Program-made: the position numbers and the translations under genes
Shown: in pieces, positions 1-7,900 of the stretch
How the letters are laid out: each line of letters starts with the position of its first letter
How positions within the stretch are numbered: position 1 is the stretch's first letter
The notes under the pieces: generated by a model
Databases searched by the model: none
Seen by the model: the letters and a program-made list of their open reading frames with translations, nothing else
Told to the model about the DNA's origin: nothing
Assembly: GCA_002405755.1 (NCBI GenBank)
Contig: DHMK01000003.1
Location: 1-43,149 of the forward strand
DNA length: 43,149 bases
Direction of reading: 5' to 3'
Source of the DNA: Clostridiales bacterium UBA4644
Lineage (GTDB): Bacteria > Bacillota > Clostridia > Oscillospirales > Butyricicoccaceae

Positions 1-60
1 GAGCTGCCGAAAAATACGGAGCTGTACCGCTTAATGTCCACAAAGCCCGGTGAGGATTGA
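1..60 (+). CDS. C-terminal tail of a conjugation protein (possibly VirB4-type ATPase), partial
   Basis: The window opens inside a reading frame whose last 19 residues end in STKPGED before TGA at 58-60. The next gene starts 4 bases later, so the two are probably co-transcribed. In Tn1549/CD1108-type conjugative elements the gene just upstream of the CD1108-type hydrolase is commonly a VirB4-like transfer ATPase, and this short polar tail is compatible with that. The identification comes from position only; no motif is visible in so short a piece. Confidence 0.4.
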   Translation, partial: ELPKNTELYRLMSTKPGED

Positions 61-64
61 TGCC

Positions 65-877
65 ATGCGAGACTTAAAAATCAAACCCGGCATGGACACA
101 CCAAAGGCAAAGCTGAAGAACCCAGCACCAAAAGACGCCGAATCCATTCTGAAAAAGCACATGGACAAGCGGCAGAAAGAGAAAGAGCCGGAAAGCCGCG
201 ATCCCGTGCGCTACGCCACCGGCCGCGTAGAAAAAGATATGCGCCGTGGTGCGGCGCTTGCTGCGGATCGTTCCCAGCGCATGATAAAGCACTATCGAGA
301 AAAACAGCAACAGGGCGAAGAAGATGCGGCAGGAAACCATAGAGCGACAGAACCGGCAGATATGGGGATTGGTTTGGAACGCGGCTCTATCAACGCTCCA
401 GCGGAATATGACTTTTCCCCGGCTCATCCACCTGCACGAAACGAAGTCGGAAAACAGGCTTTCACTCCGAAAAACGCAAATACCGCCAAAAGCGCGAATG
501 CCGCCCCGCAGGAGCGCGGGCGGCAAAAAGTCATACAGGACGCGAAAGCCGCCTATGGGCGGAACCTTGCCGAGAAAAAACCAGCAGAGCGGCACATTGT
601 ACCTCCACCGTCCGACCGTGGAGGCACAATGACCACTCCGCAGAAAGGCAATCAAGGCGCATCAGCCAAGGGCAGTCCTGCCCCCAAGCGTGGACAGCCA
701 TCGGCAAAGGTCACGCGCACCATGCGTGTTCAGCCAACCGGCCACACAGCACCAAATAATGCACTTATCACCCGCCACGCAAAGGCGGCGACGCAGAGAA
801 AGGCGCAGCGGGCAATGACGGTTGGGCGGAAAAGAACCTCTATATCACAATTTCTGCAAAAACGGCAGAAGAAATGA
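65..877 (+). CDS. CD1108-family mobile element protein, N-terminal cytoplasmic part (probably broken gene)
   Basis: This highly charged, low-complexity protein (270 aa from ATG 65; an in-frame GTG lies at 50) is rich in Lys, Arg, Gln, Ala and Pro and contains an ERGRQK segment. That is the style of the N-terminal region of CD1108-family proteins of clostridial conjugative elements. Those proteins normally continue through an Ala/Lys-rich stretch and a transmembrane helix into an extracellular NlpC/P60 peptidase. Here the frame ends at 877 without any hydrophobic segment, and the peptidase part follows in another frame, overlapping by ATGA. The last ~27 codons appear to be an out-of-frame reading of the conserved segment that precedes the peptidase in frame 1 (see 874-1491). 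Together the two ORFs probably represent one damaged gene. Family assignment is from recalled sequence style, not a search. Confidence 0.6.
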   Translation: MRDLKIKPGMDTPKAKLKNPAPKDAESILKKHMDKRQKEKEPESRDPVRYATGRVEKDMRRGAALAADRSQRMIKHYREKQQQGEEDAAGNHRATEPADMGIGLERGSINAPAEYDFSPAHPPARNEVGKQAFTPKNANTAKSANAAPQERGRQKVIQDAKAAYGRNLAEKKPAERHIVPPPSDRGGTMTTPQKGNQGASAKGSPAPKRGQPSAKVTRTMRVQPTGHTAPNNALITRHAKAATQRKAQRAMTVGRKRTSISQFLQKRQKK

Positions 878-1491
878 AAACGGTTTACCATTTCAACCGC
901 AATCAGATCGCGGCGCTGGAGGAGCTGCTGGAGCAGCGGGATCTCCTGCTGGAGTTGCTTGAAGATGTGTACTCCGTCAGCGGGGACACGGCGGCGCTGA
1001 TTCGCAATCTGCCGGAAGATCTGTCACCGGAGCGCGAAGCGGTGGTACGCACCGCCTGTTCTCTTGTCGGCAAAGTCGGTTATTTTTGGGGTGGCAAGAG
1101 TCTCACACTCGGTTGGGACTTCCAATGGGGCGAGCTGCGACAGGTTACGGCGGCGGGCAGCTCCACCACCGGAACCTATCGCCCCTACGGAATGGATTGC
1201 AGCGGGTTCGTCGATTGGGTATTTTATAACGCCACAAACGGCGGCTACATCATTGGCCACGGCGGAGGGGCCATGTCTCAGCATAGCTACTGCAACCCCA
1301 TCTCATGGGACGATGCGCTCCCCGGTGATTTGGTATTTTATCCGGACGATTCCCATGTGGGCATTGTCGGGGGCAGAGATACCGATGGCGATTTGCTCAT
1401 TATCCATTGTGCCAGCGGGCATAACAATGTGGTTATTACGGGACTGGCGGGGTTCACCTCCATAGGACGCCCTATGTACTACACGGAATAA
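874..1491 (+). CDS. NlpC/P60 (C40) cell-wall peptidase domain of a CD1108-family conjugation protein
   Basis: This 205-aa ORF carries an NlpC/P60 cysteine peptidase. The catalytic Cys sits in GMDCSGFVDW (~res 108-117), the His in SHVGIVGG (~res 162-169), and a final polar residue lies in LLIIHCASG. Such peptidases open peptidoglycan locally for the transfer machinery. The same frame is open back to position 760 and reads LYITISAKTAEEM immediately before the annotated ATG. That segment is typical of the middle of full-length CD1108 proteins, so 874 is probably an artificial start and the true frame continues the upstream ORF. No signal peptide or membrane helix remains, so the fragment as written could not reach the wall. 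The peptidase assignment is strong; functionality is doubtful. Confidence 0.75.
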   Translation: MKTVYHFNRNQIAALEELLEQRDLLLELLEDVYSVSGDTAALIRNLPEDLSPEREAVVRTACSLVGKVGYFWGGKSLTLGWDFQWGELRQVTAAGSSTTGTYRPYGMDCSGFVDWVFYNATNGGYIIGHGGGAMSQHSYCNPISWDDALPGDLVFYPDDSHVGIVGGRDTDGDLLIIHCASGHNNVVITGLAGFTSIGRPMYYTE

Positions 1492-1522
1492 AAAGATTTG
1501 CCTTTCCTTTGCCAATCTGGTG

Positions 1523-1531
1523 TGGTACAAT
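1523..1531 (+). promoter_or_regulatory. Extended -10 promoter for the small ORF
   Basis: TGG followed by TACAAT (1526-1531) forms an extended -10 element, 32 bp before the ATG at 1563. No good -35 is visible, which is usual for extended -10 promoters. Confidence 0.4.
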
Positions 1532-1562
1532 ACCCGTCGTGTGTGATGGGAGGGAAATCGTG

Positions 1563-1832
1563 ATGCAGAACTATACCGAGGAAGAAGCGGCCATTTTATG
1601 CGGCTTTATAGGCCGATATGTTGACCGTGATTCCGCTTGTGATATGGTTCGCTCCGGTTATTCCCGGCTGTGCAAAGGACTGGAACAGCGTACTTTGACA
1701 CATCAGGACTTCCTATGGACAGAGCAGGTGCTTCGATTCCTGATGCCCCAATGGTGGACGGAGCGGGAAAATCACCGTGTATTGGCATCGCTTTTGTTGA
1801 AAACGCAAACACTGATTCGGACAACAAGATAA
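1563..1832 (+). CDS. Small hypothetical protein of the conjugative element
   Basis: This is an 89-aa soluble protein. I prefer ATG 1563 because GGGAGGG at 1549-1555 lies 7 bases upstream; a GTG at 1560 and a longer in-frame extension to 1509 also exist. It starts MQNYTEEEAA and is helical and charged, with several aromatic residues, and I recognise no domain. It follows the CD1108-type gene on the same strand, has its own candidate extended -10 promoter, and is closed by a strong terminator at 1836-1873. It therefore appears to be the last gene of the conjugation region or a monocistronic accessory gene. No function is proposed. Confidence 0.6.
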   Translation: MQNYTEEEAAILCGFIGRYVDRDSACDMVRSGYSRLCKGLEQRTLTHQDFLWTEQVLRFLMPQWWTERENHRVLASLLLKTQTLIRTTR

Positions 1833-1835
1833 CTC

Positions 1836-1873
1836 AAACGGGCGGATAGCTGTATAGCTGTCCGCCCGTTTTT
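1836..1873 (+). terminator. Rho-independent terminator after the small ORF
   Basis: An 11-bp perfect inverted repeat (1836-1846 with 1861-1871) containing ACGGGCGGA/TCCGCCCGT is followed by a T tract. It starts 4 bases after the stop of the small ORF. Confidence 0.85.
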
Positions 1874-1995
1874 AATCTTAATAGTATAATATGGCCGGGA
1901 CAATCATTTTCTGAACTGAATCAATCGCTACTTTGCCCTATATCCCTCACGCTCTGATTCATTGGCGCTTGAAATATTGGGACAAACACCTTGGG

Positions 1996-2024
1996 TTGTA
2001 AAGGGAAATGATCTGTGTTACAAT
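1996..2024 (+). promoter_or_regulatory. Sigma-A-type promoter of the LytTR regulator
   Basis: TTGTAA (1996-2001), a 17-bp spacer and TACAAT (2019-2024) lie 29 bp before the ATG at 2053. The rest of the ~180-bp gap after the terminator at 1873 holds no gene; a TATAAT-like element near 1884 has no visible -35. Confidence 0.6.
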
Positions 2025-2052
2025 TTATCCGAAACCATGGAGGTGATGGGCG

Positions 2053-2760
2053 ATGTATGAAGTGGCGATCTGCGAGGATGAAGAGGTTCTTCGAGATGGG
2101 CTGTGCACACAATGCAGCCAGATCCTCGATGGCTTGAAAGTAGAGCATACCATTTCGCCCTTTTCCTCTGCCGAGGAACTGGAAAATGCGTTGTCCGGCG
2201 GTGCGGTCTACTCGCTTCTCTGCCTAGATATTCTGATGGACGGAAAGACGGGCATGGAACTGGCGCGGGAACTGCGGGAGCGCGACGAAAAGACCAGCAT
2301 CCTGTTTATCACCAGCTCCACCGAGTTTTTGAAAGACGGCTACAGCGTCCGCCCCATTCAATACCTGCTCAAGCCGATAAAGCGGGAAGAACTGGCGCAG
2401 GCCATCCAGACGGATCTGCGGCTCTATCACCACCCCAAAACCGTGACTCTCCGTGTCGGCAGCAGGACACTTGTCCTGCCCATAGAGGATGTTCTTTATG
2501 CGGAAAGCAGAGATCACGGCACCTTGTTCCACACGATCCACGGCGAGCAGTTTCTGCCCTGTTCCCTAAGCCAAACAGAGGAACTGCTTCCTGCGGAGTA
2601 TTTCTGCCGCTGCCACAACAGTTTTCTGGTCAACCTCTCTCACATCCGGGAGGTCAGCGGCAAAACGCTGTATCTTTTGGAGGGCGGTGAGGTAAGCATC
2701 GGGCGGCGCTATCTGGAGCAGTTTCAAAATCAATTTGTCCGTTACCTGAACCGCGTCTGA
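2053..2760 (+). CDS. LytTR-family response regulator
   Basis: This 235-aa transcription factor has an N-terminal receiver domain (~res 1-120) with an acidic pocket in CEDEE, phospho-acceptor Asp59 in LCLDIL, and a conserved Lys in the KPIKREEL segment. A C-terminal LytTR DNA-binding domain follows (~res 135-230; the RCHNSFLVNLSHI segment is characteristic). Proteins of this build (AgrA, VirR, LytR type) bind pairs of short direct repeats spaced one double turn apart. GGAGG at 2040-2044 supports the ATG. The gene converges on its probable partner kinase (complement 2816-4699), an unusual arrangement for a two-component pair. Candidate binding repeats lie in the kinase/adhesin intergenic region at 4773-4805. 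Family assignment is secure; the target is inferred. Confidence 0.92.
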   Translation: MYEVAICEDEEVLRDGLCTQCSQILDGLKVEHTISPFSSAEELENALSGGAVYSLLCLDILMDGKTGMELARELRERDEKTSILFITSSTEFLKDGYSVRPIQYLLKPIKREELAQAIQTDLRLYHHPKTVTLRVGSRTLVLPIEDVLYAESRDHGTLFHTIHGEQFLPCSLSQTEELLPAEYFCRCHNSFLVNLSHIREVSGKTLYLLEGGEVSIGRRYLEQFQNQFVRYLNRV

Positions 2761-2770
2761 ACAAAACGAC

Positions 2771-2820
2771 AATAGAAAAAAGCGAGGCATCCCAATCAGG
2801 GATGCCTCGCTTTTCCTATT
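2771..2820. terminator. Bidirectional terminator between regulator and kinase
   Basis: A long inverted repeat (core GCGAGGCATCCC at 2782-2793 and its complement at 2799-2810) is flanked by A and T tracts, so it can stop both converging transcripts. It overlaps the stop codon of the kinase. Confidence 0.85.
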
Positions 2821-4699
2821 GTATCGGTGTCTGCGGAAGTTTCAGCGCCGTCATCACGGTGAAGCGGCTTTCGGTATAGCTTACATCCAGTACACTGCCA
2901 TACTTCTCCGCGATGGAACGCATCTTCATCAAACCGAAACCGTGTTCCGCGGGATCGTCCTTTGTGGTCAGTAGATTTCCGGCATCATCCGTGCGCACCG
3001 CGCCGCCATAAGTGTTCTCGCAGCGGATGGCAAGGTACTGCTGGCGTATCTGCAGGGAGCAGATGATCTCGCCGTGCGGCGCCTTTGCCGCCGCTTCCAA
3101 AGCGTTGTCCAGCAGGTTGAAGAGAAAGCTGCAAAGGTCGCCCTCATCAATGGGGAGGGCCTCCGGCAGCAGTGCGGTGACGTGGAAAGCAATTCCCAGC
3201 TCCTGCGCCTGTGCGGCAACGCGCTGCAAAATGGTGTTGACGGTCGGGTTCGCCGTGTAGACCTTGGGTGAAAGCTGCTCCAACTGCCCATCCAGATGGC
3301 TCAGATAGTTATGGATGGCATTCATATCCCCCTTTTGCTCCAAAGCCCACAAAGCGGCCACATGATTCTTCCACTCATGACGGAAAGCTGACACATTCCG
3401 AAGGGATTCCTGCGCCCGCCTGTATTGCTCCTGTGCCTGCTGGCTGCGGCTTTGCAGGGCCATCATCTGCCGCTGGTGGGAGAAGGCTGTGCGGATGAAC
3501 TCTGCTACCACCTGCACCGCGCAGAGAAGTCCGGCCACAACGCACAGCAAAGTGTAAAGTGCCGTGGGACTGTGCCCGTAAACGAGTGAGGTCACCGGAT
3601 TACTCAAGGGATAGAGGTATTCGACACCGACGAACCGACTGACGCCCCATGTGGCCAGCAGAACGCCTGCGGCACCACAGAGGCAGAGGCTTGTCCGACG
3701 GAGCGTCCGTTCGTGAGAGAACAGCATCAAAAGGATTGCCAGCAGAAACAGCCCAAAGCCGAACCAATCCATCAGCCTACTGGAAAACAGCGCGACCGCC
3801 GTGAAGCTCCGCAAAGCAGAGAGTAGGATATGTATTGTTGTGCCGATGAGCAGCACCCAGCGCTTCCAGCCGCGCAGGGAAACAGCCAGAAAGTAGAACA
3901 GCAGGTCAATATAAATGAGGCAGAGCCATTCCACCAAAGCGCTGGTTGTGTTCCATTCAGAGGAAACGGCCAGAAATGAGCGGCACACCACCGGCACGGT
4001 TGCCAGCAGGAAATAGCCGCTCAGCGGCAGCAGCTTCCAGAGATACTGCCCTGTCTGGGCGCTGAACAGAAAGACCAGCAGCAGAAAAAGCGCCAGCAGA
4101 ACCAGTGCGATGATCGCCGCCATGGGCGAAACAACGCCGGAAACAGCGGTCACAGAATCGGAAAAGCGGCCCACCTGCGAGGGAAAAGCGGGATAGCGCA
4201 GTCCATCGGGGGCTGTGCCGTAGGTGACGATGCGCAGCGTCTTTCCGGCGCAGTCTGTGGGAAGAGGAATGCGCAGACCGTCATAGGATATGTCGCTGAA
4301 ATCCACATCCTCTAAAAAGGCGTCCGCACGGTTTTCCTCATTCGGAAAGTCGGTGTAGAGCAGCTCGTCATCCAGAAACACCTGAATCCCCGCGCCAAAG
4401 CAGGAAAATTGCAGTAAGTCCCGCTGGCCGGGCTCCTCCATGACCCGCACTGCTGCCACGGGGCCATCCCCGTCTGCGGGAATACCATCCAGATAACCGC
4501 CGAAGCCAAACACCGGTTCCGCCGGGCCGCTTTCCGTTTCAAATGCCCAACCGTTCCGGTTTGTCTCAGTACAGTTCAAAAGAAGCGATGTCTGCATCCT
4601 GTCCGGCTTCGACAGGCGAAACAGGCAAAAAAGCGCCATGATCGCGGCGATGATCAGCAGGGTGGCCGCAGGCCAAACCCTCCTGCGCTGAGGCTCCAT
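2816..4699 (-). CDS. GHKL-type membrane sensor histidine kinase
   Basis: This 627-aa kinase runs from ATG 4699-4697, chosen because GGAGG lies 7 bases upstream; a longer frame to 4810 has no ribosome site. It has one N-terminal membrane helix (~res 9-28), an extracytoplasmic domain of ~170 residues, then about seven hydrophobic helices (~res 190-400). The layout resembles 7TMR-DISM-type sensors. A short coiled segment, the phospho-acceptor His441 in FRHEWKN, and a GHKL ATPase (N box NLLDNALEAA, G-box HGFGL) complete it. The H-box and ATPase are of the AgrC/CitA-like type that usually pairs with LytTR regulators. Its 5' end faces the giant surface protein across a 203-bp gap, and its 3' end abuts the LytTR regulator, so all three probably form one unit. 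The ligand is unknown. Confidence 0.9.
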   Translation of the reverse strand: MEPQRRRVWPAATLLIIAAIMALFCLFRLSKPDRMQTSLLLNCTETNRNGWAFETESGPAEPVFGFGGYLDGIPADGDGPVAAVRVMEEPGQRDLLQFSCFGAGIQVFLDDELLYTDFPNEENRADAFLEDVDFSDISYDGLRIPLPTDCAGKTLRIVTYGTAPDGLRYPAFPSQVGRFSDSVTAVSGVVSPMAAIIALVLLALFLLLVFLFSAQTGQYLWKLLPLSGYFLLATVPVVCRSFLAVSSEWNTTSALVEWLCLIYIDLLFYFLAVSLRGWKRWVLLIGTTIHILLSALRSFTAVALFSSRLMDWFGFGLFLLAILLMLFSHERTLRRTSLCLCGAAGVLLATWGVSRFVGVEYLYPLSNPVTSLVYGHSPTALYTLLCVVAGLLCAVQVVAEFIRTAFSHQRQMMALQSRSQQAQEQYRRAQESLRNVSAFRHEWKNHVAALWALEQKGDMNAIHNYLSHLDGQLEQLSPKVYTANPTVNTILQRVAAQAQELGIAFHVTALLPEALPIDEGDLCSFLFNLLDNALEAAAKAPHGEIICSLQIRQQYLAIRCENTYGGAVRTDDAGNLLTTKDDPAEHGFGLMKMRSIAEKYGSVLDVSYTESRFTVMTALKLPQTPIQ

Positions 4700-4772
4700 G
4701 ATACCGCCTCCTTTCCTGTTTGCCATTGTAACAAAGTGTATGCATCGGCACAAGCGGCAAAGGGCTCTTTTT

Positions 4773-4805
4773 CCTAAACAACACGGATTTGCCCCTAAAC
4801 GACAC
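4773..4805. promoter_or_regulatory. Candidate LytTR-regulator operator (two direct repeats, 21-bp period)
   Basis: CCTAAACAACAC (4773-4784) and CCTAAACGACAC (4794-4805) are direct repeats exactly 21 bp apart. On the minus strand they contain GTTTAG, matching the GTTNAG core recognised by AgrA-type LytTR domains, which bind pairs with this spacing. A possible -10 (TAAAAT, about 4829) for the surface protein lies ~23 bp downstream with no -35, as expected for an activator-dependent promoter. The repeats also lie ~75 bp upstream of the kinase start and could serve both genes. Confidence 0.6.
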
Positions 4806-4902
4806 AACACGGCATGACGAGGGGATGATAAAATAAAAGTGCAATACTATGGAGGGCGTTGTGTGTAGCCCTCTCCAATCGGAAAGCAAGGAGGAATAGC
4901 GG

Positions 4903-7900
4903 ATGAGGAGAATATGGAGCCGGCTTGTGGCCGGACTGCTGAGCATCATCATGCTGGTAACGATGCTGCCAATGGAGGTGTTCGCTGCGGGCATTAGCGG
5001 CACAGAGGAGCAGCCCAGCCAGACAATGCCGTTTCAGGATGTGAAGTCCTCAGACTGGTATGCCGAGGCGGTGGAATATGTCTATTCCCACGGCATATTC
5101 AGCGGCACTTCAGCTACCACATTTACCCCTAACGGCACCATGACCCGGGGGATGTTCATTACGGTGCTCGGGCGTATGGCCGGTGTAGACCCCGGCGACT
5201 ACAGCGGAGAGACGCCGTTTACCGATGTGCCGCAGACGATGTACTACGCCCCCTATGTGCAGTGGGCAGCAAAGTACGGTATCACAGCAGGCACAGGGGA
5301 TGGGAAATTCTCTCCCGATGCGTTCATCACAAGGGCGCAGATGGCCGCATTTTTCGTGCGGTATTTTGAGGCGTTCCAAGTGGACTATGAGACTGGTGCG
5401 AATGTCACCACGACGCCCACGGATCTGGCAAGCACCCCCGCCTATGCACAGGATGCTGTGCTGAAGCTCTGGAAGCAGGGGCTTTTGAACGGCGATGGCA
5501 AACGCTTTGCTCCGGAGGACAATGCCACCCGCGCCCAGATGGCGACGCTGTGTATGCGGGCAGACGAGGCGGTAAAGGTTTGGTATTCTGCCCCCGGCGT
5601 TGTTGGGCGCAAACCGGACGAGACGCCCAAAAAAGATGAACAGAGCAAGCCGACAGGCGGCGGCAACTCCTCTGGCGGCAGTTCCTCCGGTGGAAACAGT
5701 TCCGTCGGCACGACCCACACTATCACACTGTATCTGCCCGATGGAACGACTTCCACCTTTACACAGACTACCGCCGCTCTCTCCCTTACTGATCTTCCCA
5801 CGCCTTCGATTGCGGGGAAAGCCTTTATTGGCTGGTACTATGACGCAGGCTATACGAAGGCCGTTGCCGATGGCGATCCGGTTGGTACCAATCTGTCTCT
5901 TTATGCAAAGATGGCGAACTACGATGCCATCGAGGGCGTTGAGACACCGAACTATGCCGGAGCGACGGACGTAGGACCGGAGTTTACGATCACCGTCAAG
6001 AGCAGTTCGTCCAGCAATTTGACGAATAAAATTAAGCTGATCGGCACGGAGCAAGCCACCGGCGAAACCGATGGAAATGGCGATCCGATCACTGTTGTCG
6101 GCAGCGTCACACGAAGCGATGACGGCACTACTTACACTGTAGCACCGCCCGACGGCGGCTGGGCCGAGGGCGGCACCTACAAGGTAGTGCTGGAGGATGA
6201 CAGCTTGACCTTTGACGGCGAAGCAGTCACCGTGCGGGAATACCACTTCACCGTGAAAGTGGGTACTCCGGCGCTGAACTGGCGGCTCCGGGACGAGGTC
6301 GTCGCCATCCCGGCGGGCAGCATCGGCACTGCCACACAGAATGGCAAGGCGGTGGCTGCGCTGAATATGCCAATCGTCACCTTTGACGGCAGCGGCACGA
6401 CCGCGGACGACGTCTCCGACAGCACGGGCAAGTTTGAATACACCGGCGACGAACCGCTGGAGATTGGCAGCACCGTCGCCATCTATGAGGGCACCGCGCC
6501 CGACGAGCGTCTCGCGGTCGGCATGAGCGATGATAACACCGGCGATGTTTCCTATGTGAAGATCACCAGCGTCGATGAAGCGACCAATACTTATTCCTAT
6601 CAGGCGGCTACGGTGGAGGATGTTCTCTTTGTTCCCGACGTGCTGCCGGTGAAGGTAGGCCATAAGGATACATCGGCTTCTGACACGCATACCATCCATG
6701 TTCCCGTGGAGGAACTGACCTTCACAGCAGCAGATGCAGCAGATACAGCAGAAGTGAATAAGTTGGACGAAAGCACCACCGTGGATGTGGGCGACTTCCT
6801 TGTGTTCTACGAGGGGGAAAACTATGCGACTGATGCCGCGGAAGCAAAGGGCTACGGCCTCATCACGGCGGTAGGCGACAGCACAGATGAAGACACCGGC
6901 GCTGCCTGTTATGAAATCGTCTATACCGATACAACGGAGGAAGCCGTGCTTTCCTCTATGGATGTGGACACCACCGACCCTGTCGGCGGCGACGCGATCC
7001 TTGAAAATACCAATATTAAGGAATTGGAGACACAGATCGCCCAGCAGGCGATCAGCAGCGGCTTTGCCCAGACCGTGGCGAACCGCATTTCCGCAGCGCT
7101 GGATGAGATGGACCTGAGCGATCTGACGGCAGACGGCGAGATCGACCTGAGCTCCATCGACATCGACCCGGACGGCACATTCGGTCTTTCCACTCTGTCC
7201 GGCAGCTCTGCCGTTGCGCTGGTGGGCGGCAATACCAGCGGTGGGAGCAAGACCAGTGTCAAGGTCAAGACCGCGAAAATCACGAAGCAGCTGCAAAACT
7301 TTAAGGATGCATCCGGTAATCCTCTGTCTGGTGTGCGTCTGGAGCTGCAGCTGGAGGTCGAAAAGGAAATCCAAAGCAAGGACGGCGAGGGCAGCATCGT
7401 CATCACCGTCACGCCCACCTTTATTCAAGAGCTGAAGATCGATCTGAGTACCCACGGCAAGCTCGTCTGGAAGCATAAGTTCATCTTCTACTGGATCAGC
7501 GATGTGTATCTGGAAGCCGCGCTGAACGTGTATACCTACACCGCCATCAATCTCGACGCCACCATTGTTTCGAAGGGCGAGGACGACACCGTGACAAAGG
7601 TGAAGGATGCCGTGACAAAGGTGCAGGATTTGGTGGATAAGCTGGGCAAGAAGCTGGACGCGCTGGAGGGCAAGGATACCGGGGACGAGGACGGAGAGGA
7701 CGACGAGATCGACACCTCCAAGCTCAGCCTCCAGCAGCTTTACAGCAATATGCTGGAGCTGGACAGCGACTGGGTCGAGCTGTACCGCAAAAACATCTTC
7801 AGCATGAAGAAAACCGTTGCGAAGATCATCAAGTTTGAGCTGACGGCGGACTTTGTTGTCGAGCTGAACATCAGAATGGCCATGGGTATGAACTTTAACT

